DNA of 64,000 bases from Pinguiococcus pyrenoidosus (Eukaryota; Sar; Pinguiophyceae; Pinguiochrysidales; Pinguiochrysidaceae), in the NCBI GenBank assembly GCA_019677205.1, contig JAAMXY010000156.1, positions 1 to 64,000 on the forward strand, written 5' to 3'. Shown one piece after another: positions 52,246-64,000 of the stretch. The position numbers were made by a program, and so were the translations under genes. Numbering within the stretch: the stretch's first letter is position 1; each line of letters starts with the position of its first letter. The notes beneath the pieces are model-generated. The model searched no databases. It worked only from the letters and a program-made list of their open reading frames with translations, and was not told the DNA's origin.

Positions 52246-53316
52246 TCATGTTTCTGTTTCTTCCGCCTCCTTTGCTTCTTCGGACGTCTCCGTTGCTTCC
52301 ACGACTGGGTTGCGAACCAAGGGCGCCAGCTCCTTTCGCATGTAGACCACCCGGTCGCTGAAGTAGCGCTTCCGTCGCGGACCGGCCGAGGTGTCCTCCT
52401 CTATCGGGCCTCCGCTCCCCACGACCGCGAAGCCTGCCTCCTCATAGAGCTTCTGCGCCGCAGCGTTGTCCCTTTCTACCGCGACGAAGATCTGCGGCAG
52501 CTCCCATCTTCGCCGCACGAGTTCCCCGCAGACTCGCACGAGGCCCCGCCCAACCCCCCGTCGTCGGAAATCCCGGCTCACCACCAAGTTGGCTAGGAAA
52601 GGCACATTGTCCTTGCGCAGAGGTGTTCCCCGAATTCTGTCCTCTTGCGACTGCAGGGCCTCTTGCCACAGCGACGCCGTCCCAGGGTCTGCTGACGCAG
52701 CCTCGTCAGCCGCTGGAGCCTCCTCTTCTGCCGAGACCTCCTCCGGAGCATTGAGCGGCGACGGCAAGAGCCCCACTTCCACGAAGCCCACCACCTGCGC
52801 TCCGATCGTGGCGACCACCAGTGCATGCAGGAGTCGCTCTTCACCCGCCTTGGGCGACACCTGCGTCGCAATCAGACGCCGCGACAGCACAGCGCGGAAG
52901 CGAGTCGTCGCCGCCGTCCTCTGGAGCACTTGCCACCAGGAGAAGGGCCCGCTGAATGCATCTGCGCAAAGCTCGCTGATCGTCTGAAGCGAAATGAAGC
53001 ACAACGAAATCGACCGAAGCCAAGGAAAGAGAAGCGGAGGCATAGCATTTCAGATCAGATCATACCATATCAGATCATACCATATATCAGATCATATGAT
53101 AGTATAGAGGCCACGCACCGTCAAATCGCTCACTGTGGCGCTTCGGAAAGAGAGTGGATCCTGCAGAGCGCTGCTGATCGTCGCCTGGCGTTCGAAGCTG
53201 CGCAGTCCAGGGCGCAAACTACCGCAGTACTGCCTCTGGAAGCGGCGATCTGCACGGAAGGCGCTGGAATTCCCAAGGAAACAAGCTAGCCACGCCGCCC
53301 ACACCGCAACCTTCAT
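52246..53316 (-). CDS. GNAT-family N-acetyltransferase with signal peptide, probably plastid-targeted
   Basis: Exons 53316-53119 and 52983-52246 (135-bp intron) give 311 residues in frame; the join SATVSDLT^TISELCADAFSG yields a typical GNAT beginning. The leader MKVAVWAAWLACFLGNSSAF is a signal peptide followed by Arg/Ser-rich RADRRFQRQYCGSLRPGLRS, i.e. a bipartite leader with Phe right after the predicted cleavage, as in red-algal-derived complex plastids. The GNAT core shows VVATIGAQVVGFVEVGLLP, an acidic Ala/Glu-rich insertion, VPFLANLVVSRDFRRRGVGR (acetyl-CoA loop RRRGVGRG) and IFVAVERDNAAAQKLYEEAG. Such proteins acetylate N-termini or lysines of plastid proteins in plants (GNAT1-10); a similar role is inferred. 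Confidence 0.85.
53041..53098. repeat. Short tandem ATCAGATCATACCAT repeats in a GNAT-gene intron
   Basis: Three to four imperfect copies of a 14-16-bp unit (atcagatcataccat) in the intron 52984-53118, ending in a palindromic atcatatgat. Confidence 0.8.
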
Positions 53317-53592
53317 GCTTTCTGACCTCGGAAGTCAATGTCCGCGGCGTCTTCAGCTTCTTGTGCCGCTCTGGAGGGCCGAAAAGCCCTTTGGCGTGTG
53401 TGGACGCTCCGTACCGAAAATTCTCCCATATCGATATGTATCCCAAGCAAGGTCTGCTTCCGTATCGATAGTTCTCCAGTTTTCAGTTCTGTGTTCTTCG
53501 TGGGACGCCGCAGAGATTGGGCAGACTTGGACTTCGGGCCTTTGGAAAGACTTGACTTCGCATCCTCTTCTCCCCCCATGGACAGGTAGAGG

Positions 53593-55252
53593 ATGATCCG
53601 AGCGAGAGACAGCATTCCGCTGCTCCATGAGGCGGCAGAGGGTGAGGAAAGCGACTTCGATAGCGACCTCTCCAGCGACAGCCACCCTTCTCAAGGCCAG
53701 TCTGCTCCATTGAGTGGCGAGATCCTGCAGAAAAGGGCCGATGGAGAGACGAGGCGGCATCTCGCAGCCATGTTCTGCTTGGGCATGCTGAACAACAGCT
53801 CCTTTGTCATCATGATCGCGTCTGCCAAGAGCGTTCTGCCCGCGGACGTCGCGCTTGTCTACGTGTGTTCGTCACTTCCCAGCTTTCTGCTGCGCTTGTC
53901 TGCGCCATACTGGTTCGACAAGGTGACATATCGCGCCAGAGTGCTGGCCATGATCGTGCTCATGCCGCTGGGCTACACGGTGGTGGCTGCGGCGCAAGGA
54001 TCGCCCATGGTACAGCTGCTGGGCGTGCTGAGCATCAGCGCGCAGCAAGGGCTTGGGGAATGCTCTGCCCTCGCGCTGTGCTCTCGCTTTTCCCATCGCA
54101 GCCTGACGATGTGGAGCAGTGGCACGGGCCTCGCAGGCCTCTTTGGCTACGCCTGGGTGCTGCTGCTCAACCAAGCGCTGGGCTTCGGCATCTCGACGGT
54201 CCTGCTCCTTGCCAATGGCCTCACAATCGGTAAGCTTTTGGCTTCGTGATCTTTTGGTTTTTGCAACGTAGAGATCTGTGAAGGACTAAGCCCTCAATGT
54301 CGCTTAGGTTTCCTGGCCGCGTGCATGTCCTTGAGTCGCCCCAGAAGCGTAGTCGAGACGACGGAGCCCGCGGGAGCGAACGGGCTTGCCGTCGGCAGCA
54401 GCGACGACGGCGAAGTTGTCCGCACTTCACTGACAGCGGCCGAGAGACTCCAGCTGACTCTCCGGCTCTGGCCCTGGATGGTACCGCTGGTTGTCGTCTT
54501 CATGGGTAAGTTCCGTGCACGCATTGCGCGGAGCGCAGCGTGTTGAAGCAACCTCGGCTCAAACGAGACCTTGGCAGCGGAGTATGCCATGCAGAGCGGG
54601 GTGTGGAGCGCCATCGGGTTTCCCAGCTCGTCTGAAAGCGCTCGAAACCGCTTCTACACGTACGCCAACTCTTGCTACCAAGCCGGCGTGTTCCTGTCCC
54701 GCAGTTCCGGAACCATCTACCGCGCCACGACGCAGGAGTTGTGGTACATGCCCGTGCTTCAGGTGGAACATCCCCGCTGCAGCCATCAAGACTCGCAGCA
54801 CAGGCTCATGTGAAACGCATTGCGACAGATGGCGTTGCTTCTGTTCTTCGTGGTTGACGCGCAGCTGGGGTTTTGGTATGACAACTCCTTGCTGGTCTTG
54901 TGCGTTGTGTCAGGTTTGTGGGTGGTCGCCTGCCGTCAGAGGCACGAGTCTTGGCCTCCGGGAGAAAGCGACTTACCTCGGACGATGCAGGACTGGCGGG
55001 TGGCATCACGTACGTGAACGCATACAGACTCATCCAGGAGAGCGTGGAACCCATGCTCAAAGAGCTGGCGACAGCCGGGGTAGGCCAATTGCCTGGCGTC
55101 GGGTTCGCAGCGCTTCGCTCCTCCTTACAACATCGCTTCGACTACTTTTGCAGGGTTCCATCGCCAGCGATCTGGGCACAGTCATGGGCGAGTTGGTGGG
55201 CCTGTTCATTCAGGAGCACCTGTACAGCGTCAAGGGCCTCCGGGACGCCTGA
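53593..55252 (+). CDS. CLN3: Battenin / CLN3 family lysosomal (vacuolar) membrane protein
   Basis: Exons 53593-54229, 54308-54505, 54578-54762, 54829-54913, 54991-55079 and 55154-55252 give 430 residues in frame, close to the family's usual ~440. An acidic, Ser-rich N-terminus with a dileucine-like SIPLLHE precedes the first TM with the family mark MFCLGMLNNSSFVIMIASAK. Then LGVLSISAQQGLGECSALAL, RSLTMWSSGTGLAGLFGYAW, FMAEYAMQSGVWSAIGFPSS, YQAGVFLSRSSGTIYRATTQ and SGLAGGITYVNAYRLI, all matching conserved CLN3 segments. CLN3 is a multi-span protein of the lysosome/vacuole linked to glycerophosphodiester clearance and pH balance. Each splice restores a conserved block, which makes the gene model strong. 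The last exon ends SASDLG-type helix (GSIASDLGTVMGELVGLFIQ). Confidence 0.93.
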
Positions 55253-55480
55253 ACGCAACCCGATGGATTTGGCGCCAAAATTCAGTTCCTTGCAATGGTA
55301 TAGCATATGCAAATAGAATTTGAGATCTAGATTAAAGTCTGCGGAATCCGGCAGATTTCCGTTAAAAGCCATCCAAATTTTGTGTTGCGCAGTACGAAAC
55401 TTCACGCCTTCGTTCTTTGCCACACAATCGCATCATCCGGGCATGCGCACCACAGCGCGTCGGACGAAACGCTAGGAGAG

Positions 55481-56933
55481 ATGTCGGAGGACGCGTTTAG
55501 GACGCTGGGCAGAGTATCGCTCGGGAGCTCCGCCACGCCCCAGGCGTCTTCCGAACTTCAAAGCTTAAGCTTGCTTCCGGACTCGAGCGACATCGAGACA
55601 CCGAGGACGGACACCACGCAAGCGGAGGACTCTTGCGACGGCGCAAAGGAGCTGGAGAGGACGGTGCTCGCGCTGCGGAGGAAGCTGTCGCACAGCGAGC
55701 GACGGAACGACGAGTTAGAAAATCGCGTGCGCGAGACGCAGATGGCCTTTGAGAAGGTGGCGCACATCAACGAAGCGTTGGCCGACGCACAGAAGTAAGT
55801 GGAGGCAAACCAAAAAATGCAAAGCAAAACAAAAGCGTAGATGTTGGTTGAACTCCTCAGTGTCATCCTGCTGAACACCCGCTGCGCTGGGTTTTTCTGA
55901 TTTGGAAGAGAACGAGAAGAGAGATTGCGCCTTGCCATCGAAGATCGCAGCAAGGAGGTCACGAGACTAAGTCTGCTGAAGGCGGCCAGCGACCAGGAGT
56001 GCGGCAGATACCACAACCTGCAGAACCAGTACCTCAGCCTCTTCCGAGACCACTCGTATCTCAAGGCAGAGGTAAGCGGGTCTGGAACATGCCCGGTGGT
56101 CTACGGAGCGCTGATGGAGAGGACGGCGCCAGCACGATAAGGTCCGCGGAGACTTGGAGTCCCAGAGCAAGAAGAGGCGGCAGCTACAAGAAGAATTGGA
56201 CAGAGTGTCCGGTAAGGAGGGCCGCGCTTCGGCAAGGAGCCAAGGCGGGTAACTCGACGAAGACCTGATGAAACGATCGCTTGCTGTGACAGAGGAGCGA
56301 CAGTCGCTGGAAGACATCCGGGAGAAGGCTTCCCATCGCCTCGAAACTTGCGGGGAGGCGCTTCAGGAGAGCCTGGTTTTTATGCAGAATCTGGGGTCTG
56401 CAATCCGCAGCGTCACACGAAGGATTGCGACGGAGCAGCCCGCTGCTGCCGGCACCAGCATCGGCACCAGTCCGGCAGCAGCTGAGGAGCAGCCGCGACC
56501 AAGGCTCGTTGGAACGACGTTTCCAACGAACGTGTGTGACGAAGCGAGCCTTATTAGATATGATCTCGAAGATGCCGTCCAAGGCCTGTCGAGGACCATG
56601 AGCGAGGCAATGAGTCGGGTCCAGGTAGGGCGCCCCCTCTTCTCTGCCCTCTCGGCCGCCGCACCAGCAACCTGAGCGGAGCGCAGTGGAGCTACCCTGA
56701 TCTGCTTTAAATCTGATCTCATCTGAGCTTGGCTTACGTGGGTGTAGGCCGACGTCAACCAGCTGCAGCGGCGCCTTCAGAAAGCAAAGCTTGAGAACCA
56801 CGAGCTGGAGTCCAGGATGAAGCTCGAGAACGAGGAGCTGGGGAAGCGCCTCGAGATCGCGACGTGCGCGATATCGACGCAGAACCGCATCCTGAAGCGT
56901 GTCATAGGTGGCCAGGAGAACCAGCCGCTGTAA
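55481..56933 (+). CDS. Coiled-coil protein of unknown function
   Basis: Exons 55481-55794, 55924-56071, 56142-56211, 56293-56624 and 56748-56933 give 349 residues in frame. After a Ser/Thr-rich head (MSEDAFRTLGRVSLGSS) come heptad-like helices: KELERTVLALRRKLSHSERR, ERRNDELENRVRETQMAFEK, KKRRQLQEELDRVS, RQSLEDIREKASHRLETCGE, a Pro/Ala-rich linker, and a C-terminal LQRRLQKAKLENHELESRMK. No globular domain is visible. It may be structural or centrosomal but nothing shows this. Its stop codon directly abuts that of the opposing RPB4 gene. Confidence 0.78.
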
Positions 56934-57754
<821 letters not shown>

Positions 57755-58356
57755 ATCTGCCTCTCTTTCTCTCGCGTGGCGCCGATCTACACCGGCAGCC
57801 TGGCGCGAAAAGGTGATCAATTCACTGCTTGGATATTCGTGCAACGCATCATCACAGGACGGTTACGTGAATAGTTTCCAAGTTGCAACCGTTTTCGTAG
57901 TGTAGTCCCAGGTACGTTTCGGAGGGTACTCTCGAAAGTCGAAAGTCGGAAGTCGACGGAAAAAAAATTGAAAGGGCAAAAAGGAAATGAAATCTCAAAT
58001 CTAAGCGTGAACCAAAGGAACTTGATTGGACAGTTTGCCATATCTTCGATACTCCAAAATTTGAAAACGTCCCCACCGCGCCAGCTTCTTATGCCCTCGG
58101 AATTTCCACCCGCTATTCTCGCGCAACACAGCCGGATAAACCCGTTCTCGTCATCCGCTCTCCAACTCCTCCGTTAAAAAAGGTCGGGCGCGAACGCCGC
58201 GCGGGTCATCGCTGTCAAGCGCTGTTCGTGGTTTCCTGTCCATCCGGAAGCGCTTTGGGTCCGAGAGGCGTTGGAGACTTGAAAGAGCGCGCTTGACCGA
58301 AGGGTTTTTGAGTGGTGGTCTGTTTTCGGTCCGAGCACTTTCGAGTGGAGTGAAGC
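57755..58356. other. Divergent intergenic region
   Basis: Shared 5' region of RPB4 (minus) and the SNARE gene (plus). An A-rich patch lies at 57955-58010 and CTCGAAAGTCGAAAGTCGGAAGTCG forms a small 8-bp repeat at about 57928-57955. No gene recognised. Confidence 0.5.
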
Positions 58357-59428
58357 ATGTCGTCCACCATCGAGTTCTCCGCCAAGAACTATGAGGCGGA
58401 CGTCAAGCGCTTCGTCACCGCGGTGGAAGCTGCGGAGCGGAAGGGCTCCATGAGCATTGAGGAGGCGCGGGAGTTGGATGCGCTTTTGAATGCTCTGGCG
58501 GGCAAACGGCGACAGCTGAAGACGGAGACGAGACTGCTGACCAGCCGTGACAAAGCCATGTGGAACGGCAAGATCGACGACTTCGACGTCCCGCTCAAGG
58601 AGAAGAAGCCGACCTTCGAGAGACTCAAGCAGAACGCGGAGAAGTCCAGTCTCCTGCCCAAGGGGGCAGCAAGTAAGTGGAGCTCTCGACGCCAGCTTCT
58701 GCCGTCCACTCCACGCGACTTCTTATCGCTTGTTGCGCTCAGGGCGCAGGGGTGAGGATGACGAGTTCGCTGGCGGGAAGACCAACGACGAGGTGCTCGC
58801 GAACGCCACGGATATCCAGGTCAGCTGCACAGGACAGGACAGGACAGGACAGGACGGGACAGGACAGGACACGAGCGGATGGACGGTGGAATAATCGCAG
58901 GCGGTTCCTCTGGAAACGACAGGACAAAACGGACGCCGCTGGTCGGCGCATCCTCAATACCCTGGCCGATGCGAACGCGGTCGCCGAAGAGACAGACGCG
59001 GAACTGCAGCGACAGGTGAGCAGGATATGGTCGACTGAATGGTGAGACGGATAGCGGCACGTGACGGCGATGCGGTCCTTCTCAACAGGGTGAACAACTG
59101 CGGGATGTCCGGGACGAAGTGCAGCGAATCGACTCGCTTCTCGATTTCGCACAGTAAGTAGTTGTACTTGTAGTTTTCTTGTGCATCACATCTGCTCCTC
59201 ACAAGTGCGGACGCGGACGCTAATGCTGGTGCTGATGCTGATGCTGCGAATTTCCGTAGGCATCTCGTTTCCACCGTTTCCAAGAGAATATACACGGATC
59301 GCATCTTGATGTGCTTCGCGTTGATCAACATTATCCTCATCATCAGCGCCATTGCCTATCTCGCCACCCAAGAGAATGGCCTCAGCAGCAACGATGAGGA
59401 ACCCGAGCCATCGGAGCCGTCTGGATGA
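58357..59428 (+). CDS. Qb-SNARE, NPSN/Vti1-like
   Basis: Exons 58357-58672, 58743-58819, 58923-59015, 59089-59153 and 59260-59428 give 239 residues in frame. The N-terminal ~110 residues form a helical regulatory bundle (YEADVKRFVTAVEAAERKG, LLNALAGKRRQLKTETRLLT). The SNARE motif runs from DAAGRRILNTLADANAVAEE through ELQRQGEQLRDVRDEVQRID to the membrane-proximal KRIYTDR, with the ionic zero layer probably at the Gln in QGEQL. A single C-terminal TM (ILMCFALINIILIISAIAYL) is followed by an unusual acidic 22-residue lumenal tail. The TDRILM junction resembles plant NPSN proteins more than Vti1. It should act in endomembrane fusion or cell-plate-like vesicle fusion; the exact step is not known. 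Confidence 0.85.
58829..58871. repeat. (GGACA)n repeat in a SNARE-gene intron
   Basis: About eight copies of GGACA with one GGACG variant inside the intron 58820-58922. Confidence 0.9.
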
Positions 59429-59540
59429 CGACTTTGCCCAGTTAGAGAATCGCTAGGTCACGGGTGCTACGCGTTCTGCTTCTCCTCGAGCCGTGTAGCT
59501 GCACAGATCCTTCGGAGAGCACGCCTTCTGCAGAGTCGTA

Positions 59541-61670
59541 TTAAGGTCCCATTTCTTTACCTCCTGGGCCTTTGTGCAAACCGAGATCCTTGAGAAGCGT
59601 CTTCTTGTTCACCTGTGGCATCACCGCAGGTTTACGTGGTGGTCGTCAACTCCCCATCTTCACCTGCGACCTTGCTCACCTTCCCCATCGCGTTTCGCGG
59701 AAGAGCCTCGACCACGTAAAACACCCTGGGGACCTTATAGGCTGCCAGCTTGTCTTCCAGGAACTCCTTCAGCTCGAAGACTGTGTGAGGACCTGCAGGA
59801 GACACGAAGGATACGAGAATCAGTCACAAACCGCTCCGACGACGGTTTCATGCCAAGGGGTTCCTTTGCTGCGGCCCGCGCACCGGCTTCCGAGCTTCTC
59901 TTGCTCGCCACCGCCGTCACGACTTCTCCCCACGTTTCGTGGCTCTCTCCGACAACGGCGGCCTCGAGAATGTTGGGGTGCTCGAGCATGCAGCGCTCGA
60001 TCTCCAAGGCGCTGATTTTGTAGCCCGCCGACTTGATGATGTCCACTGAAGCTCGGCCCGAGATCTTGTACGAAGCCTGGCCGTCTCCTCCCGCTGGCGA
60101 GGGATCATACACGGCGACATCGCCAGTCTTGAACCATCCATCGGACGTAAACTCCTTCGCCGTCGCCTCCGGGTTGCGCCAGTAACCCAAGCTGAAGACT
60201 TGGGGCCCCTTCAGCTGCAACGCGCCGGCTTCGCGGGGCATCGTCGCCGTGCCCTCCTCCTCGTCGACCACGCGCACCTGCATGCTTGGGAAGGGCTGGC
60301 CAACATAGCCTGGCAGGCGCGGGCCACGGACGGGATTGCCGAGCGCCATGCCCACTTCCGTCATGCCATATCTTTCCAGCAGCGTGTGCCCTGTCAGTTG
60401 CCTCCACTTCTCAAACACGGGCTCCGGCAGCGCTGCGGAGCCGCTCACCATCAGCCGGATGCTTCGCAGGCCCCGCTGAACGTCTGGTCGCACCCTCCCC
60501 CCTGCAGCGTCGAGGGGAATCGCTTCAAGCAGCTTGGCATAGATCGTCGGCACCGCCATGAACACTGTCAGGGGCGGTTGAGGCTGCGAGATGCGCTGCC
60601 AGATGCCCGCTGGATCTGCTCCGCAAGCGCTGAACTCCACGGTGGCCCCCGCCCAGAGACCGCAGTACAGCTTGTTGACGATGCCTGCGGAGGCGAACCC
60701 CGAGGTCAGGTTGGCAAGCACCAGCGGCGTCCAAGGCATCGGTACGATACCATGGATGTGATGCAGGGGGAGGAAGTGCAGAATTCGGTCGGCATCGGTC
60801 CACTCCCAGGCCTCCACCAGCGAAGTGATCTGCGCGGTGACGTTGCCATGCGAGTGCAACACGCCCTTGGGACGCCCTTGAGAATCACCGGAGGCCAATC
60901 TGCTGAGACGAGCTGTCCGACGCCGGCGCGAAGCAAATTAAGCAGAAAGCACCTGTTGTTCCGCTGGTGAAGATCATGAGAGCCGCATCCGCATCCGCGA
61001 CCTTGGACGTGAAGTCGGCTGCGCACTCCGCCTCCGGCTCCGCTGCGGTGTCGCGAACGATCACGCGCGGCGGTTTCCGCCCGTCTGCGGTGTCCGCAAT
61101 CGCGTTCGCCTGCTCACGCAATGTGCTCGTGGTGATGACGACGTCTGCTTCCGCATGCTGCACCTGGCGACCATCTTGATTTGTTGGGAATCGCTGTGCG
61201 CCAGGACCGCGAGCGAGGATCTTACAACATACGCAGCTTCTGCAACGGGGTTCTTCGGATGAAGAGGCACCGCCACCCCTCCGGAGAGCCACGCCGCCAG
61301 CGTCGCGATGGTGTACTCCGTGCCGGAGTCGCAGAGAATGGCCACCCGAGGGCCGATCCGCCCGCCAGCTACGTGATGGACGGTCTCCTGTTTAGGGGGT
61401 TGTTGGTTTGGTTTCGTGGGCTCCCTTTCTCCGAGTTGGAGCCCTCCACCGATGTCTCTGCGTCATATCAATGGCTACGAGAGGTTGGTGAGCTACCTGA
61501 TTATAGCCATTCTGTAAGAACGGCGCCAGAGCCTTTGCACGAAGCAGCAAAGCGTCGTAGCTGACTTTCAATCCGACGCGGGGCTCTCCCAGCGCGATCT
61601 TCGAGCCCCCTCTCGCCACGCGCTCGATCAGAGGACTCGACTGCGACGCAGAGTCAAGGGGCATCAGCAT
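59541..61670 (-). CDS. Acyl-CoA synthetase, ACSF3 (malonate--CoA ligase)-like
   Basis: Exons 61670-61497, 61387-61208, 61163-60953, 60876-59884, 59792-59680 and 59612-59541 give 580 residues in frame. ANL-superfamily marks: the P-loop-like MIFTSGTTGRPKGVLHSHGN (restored by splicing), FLPLHHIHGIV, MVSGSAALPEPVFEKWRQLT, LLERYGMTEVGMALGNP (adenylate motif), FTSDGWFKTGDVAVYDPS, the hinge SGRASVDIIKSAGYKISALE, and the C-terminal LPRNAMGKVNKKTLL with the catalytic Lys. The overall pattern and the GYKISALEIERCMLEHP segment match mammalian/plant ACSF3 or AAE13, which activate malonate for mitochondrial (or plastid) fatty acid synthesis. A transit peptide is not obvious from this start; a further upstream exon is possible. 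One intron (61164-61207) is only 44 bp. Confidence 0.88.
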
Positions 61671-62580
61671 GTGGCTCAGAATGCTCGGTGCACGATCAAA
61701 TCCATTGAGAAGTGGTAGAGAGGTAAAGATATACATACAGTATATCTATATATACACATGTATATGGACAAGGAAAGCAACACAAAAGCAGAACCTGAAA
61801 AAAGCGCTTGCGAGGAAACACGCGACTTCCAGCTCGCCATGCACATAGGAAGCTCGCCATCCACCTCGGATGCCGCGTCGCTCTGCTCCTCTCAGCCACG
61901 GTGCATGGCAGAGCGGCCGGCAGATGAGCTGTTGGGAAAGGGGAGGGGGGCTGTGTATATTGATCGTAGTGCAGAGTTGCGGCGAACTTCGCGCCAAAGC
62001 CTCTCTATGGGTATCCTTTTATTGTCTTATTGACATAATAAATACCGTCCACCTTCATTCCGGAAATAGAAGCTCGCAAGCACTGCTGCCGTAAACAAGG
62101 CGTTGACATCGCGAGCAGATCTAGAGCCAATCAAATGATCTAGCTTCCAGCCGTTGTCAACATGGTTGGACAAAAGAGATGAAGTTCAACATTCTAAAAT
62201 ATGTAGGGCACCGAACCGACAGCATCGGCAACCAACTGCGCTCGAAAGGGATTGGATAGATGCCAGGCCCTTCCAAGCAACCATTGGCTTACGGGCTTAA
62301 TTATATTCTAGTTGCATTCGCGTCTTCCCGATCGATGGCCCGTATTCACCCGCTTCCGGCTGCGGATCCCTTATCGCCTTATACCTTGCCTCAACATATA
62401 AGATATAAGAAGTCCAACCCAACAAGCAAAGAGCAACGCTCTGGATTCTCTCGTTTTTCACGCGTCGGTGCCACACGCGTTTGGGCTGAATTGAGCCCCC
62501 CTTCGAATCCCAAGCGAGCTGCCGTTTTGGCGCCTTTTGCTCGTGTGGAGGCAGCAGTCGCAGATCTTTGAAGTCGGATC
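61671..62580. other. Divergent intergenic region with A/T-rich elements
   Basis: Separates the acyl-CoA synthetase (minus) and alternative oxidase (plus) starts. A run of TA steps at 61729-61765 (cagtatatctatatatacac) lies 60-95 bp upstream of the synthetase ATG and could act as a TATA-type element; atataagatataagaag at 62397-62413 lies 170 bp before the oxidase ATG. Neither is proven. No other gene seen. Confidence 0.4.
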
Positions 62581-63977
62581 ATGTTGGCAGCTCGTCGCGT
62601 CGCTTTCTGCTCTTTGCGCGCTGCGCAGCTCAGGTTCCACATGAAAACTGTCCTGCGGATTCGAAACGCTGCTTTCCTTGCTGAGCCGACGCGTGGCCGC
62701 CTCCTCAGGTGCAACGCGCCCCTCTCTTCGACCAGGCAGTCTCTGCTGCGCCATGGCGCGGCGGTGCAGGTGCGTTCCGTCGTGTCGAGGGGCGTGAAAA
62801 GCTCGTGTGAGGTCTGTGCCTTGCGCCTCACAAAGCGGTAATCTGGTCCGTTGCCCCTTCTGCGCCGCAGTGCCTGTCGACGGCTGGCAAGAAGGATGTG
62901 AAGGACACGTCGGAGGCCGGCATCGCGGATCACAGTTGGAGACAGCAGAACCACATCTGGACGGACGCGGAGATCAAGCAATGCATTGCCAGCAGGGACC
63001 AGCATCATGCGCCCGTCAGCTTCAGTGACCACGTGATGAAGAACATCATGGGCGGCCTGTACCACGCCTTCAACTTCGTCACCTGGTACCAGCCCAACGA
63101 TCCCACGCCCAGCAGCATCGAGTGGCGCCTCATCATCCTCGAGTCCATCGCCGGCGTGCCGGGCTTCATTGCCGCCGCCTTCAGGTGGATTCACTCTCCT
63201 CCGCGGAGGAAGCCCTTCGCATCCAGATGCTCACGTCAGACTTCTGTGTGCGTGTTCTCTACGCTAGGCACTTCTACTCGCTCCGCAGTTTGCAGCGCGA
63301 CCACGGCTTCATCTACACCTTCCTGGAGGAGGCCGAGAACGAGCGCATGCACCTGCTGGTCTGCCTGAAGATGTTCGACGCCAGCTGGATGACCCGCGCG
63401 CTGGTCATCTCTGCGCAGATCGTCATGACGCCCGTGCTGATCACCACGTACTTCATCAAGCCCACTGCGATGCACCGCTTTGTTGGGTACCTCGAGGAGA
63501 CGGCCATCGGCACCTACTCGAACATCGTGGAGAAGGCCGAGACGCCGGGCACCAAGCTTCACACCGCCTGGAACGAGCTGCCTGCGCCAGACATCGCCAA
63601 GAGCTACTGGAACCTCAGCCGTGATGCGACGTGGGTAAGAGAAGCTTCCCTAGCCGCACCCCTTCCCCCCCCCCCGCGCGCGCCTCTCCACGGAACCGCG
63701 GAAGATGGCTGACAACCGCTGCGACGTAGGTGACCTGCCTGAAGCACATGCTCGCGGATGAGGCTCATCACCGTGATGTGAACCACACCATTGCTAGCCT
63801 TCCGAAGGGTACGACTGAACCTCTTGCTGAGAGACTGCTAGAACCGTACCACCCCCTTACCCTACCAATCACGCTTCCCTGACAGGCGCGGAGAATCCCT
63901 TCATCAAGGAGCACATGGAGGATTTTGATGCCGCGGCGAAGCGCCGCGTTGACGCGCTACTCAAGGCTGCTGCGGTC
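62581..63977 (+). CDS. AOX: Mitochondrial alternative oxidase (3' end outside window)
   Basis: Exons 62581-62769, 62871-63184, 63268-63634, 63730-63808 and 63886-63977 give 347 codons in frame; the last ends at a GTAAGT donor so the gene continues past the window. The first exon is an Arg/Ser-rich mitochondrial presequence (MLAARRVAFCSLRAAQLRFH). The di-iron core is clear: SIEWRLIILESIAGVPGF with the first Glu, LEEAENERMHLLVCLKMFD with the ExxH pair, GYLEETAIGTYSNIVEK, and ADEAHHRDVNHTIASLP with the final ExxH. AOX oxidises ubiquinol and reduces oxygen to water at the inner mitochondrial membrane without proton pumping, bypassing complexes III and IV. The splice AAFR^HFYSLRSLQRDHG restores the conserved block. 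It is full length up to the edge; only a short C-terminus is missing. Confidence 0.95.
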
Positions 63978-64000
63978 GTAAGTAGAGCAACGCTCGCATG

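Noticed and set aside
62391-63194. Minus frame of 267 codons across the alternative oxidase 5' exons
   Set aside because: Antisense shadow; the plus strand carries a spliced, motif-complete AOX.

Overview
This window is nuclear DNA from a eukaryote, most likely a protist. It is GC-rich (except a few AT-rich intergenic islands), and most genes are interrupted by short GT-AG introns (about 40-250 bp). Gene content is purely eukaryotic: Sm-F, TBP, RPB4, a Qb-SNARE, anoctamin, CLN3, a mitochondrial carrier, USP protease, alternative oxidase. One acetyltransferase starts with a signal peptide ending in an 'AF' step followed by an Arg/Ser-rich stretch. That resembles leaders for complex, red-algal-derived plastids, so an algal or formerly algal lineage (stramenopile, haptophyte, chromerid or related) is my best guess; I cannot name the species.

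Layout. 1-99: tail of a gene. 575-874: possible small minus-strand exon. 759-2477: alpha/beta hydrolase (+). 2400-3260: ambiguous exons. 3618-6293: anoctamin (-). 6831-7301: Sm-F (+). 7549-9855: MATH/USP-type protease with a signal peptide (-). 10164-11296: class IV aminotransferase (+). 11335-12565: SLC25 carrier (-). 12844-14616: NT5DC-type HAD phosphatase (-). 14784-15327: small unknown gene (+, tentative). 16442-17327: organelle membrane protein of unknown function (+). 18031-20465: O-fucosyltransferase-family enzyme (-).

21603-43718 is one uninterrupted 7371-codon reading frame and dominates the window. It encodes an acidic multidomain protein: LamG-like folds, HMG box, two thioredoxin-like folds, two WWE-like domains, a split SPRY, a RING finger, a DUF3638/DUF3645 ATPase core with superfamily-2-like motifs, EF-hands, a Cys-rich finger, an IQ motif and a poly-Asp tail.

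After it: TBP (44110-44785, -), a repetitive KNL1-like scaffold candidate (45350-50010, -), a leucine-carboxyl-methyltransferase/GNAT fusion (50388-51931, +), a leader-bearing GNAT (52246-53316, -), CLN3 (53593-55252, +), a coiled-coil protein (55481-56933, +) whose stop abuts that of RPB4 (56934-57754, -), a Qb-SNARE (58357-59428, +), an ACSF3-like acyl-CoA synthetase (59541-61670, -), and alternative oxidase (62581 to the window edge, +).

The genes do not form one pathway; this is an ordinary mixed eukaryotic neighbourhood. The most unusual items are the giant ATPase/RING/WWE/thioredoxin protein, the S/T-P repeat scaffold, the methyltransferase-acetyltransferase fusion, the TBP with altered DNA-intercalating positions, and the signal-peptide-bearing USP with an 11-residue repeat. 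Exon joins were chosen by hand from GT-AG sites, reading phase and family resemblance; where the summed lengths are in frame this is stated.
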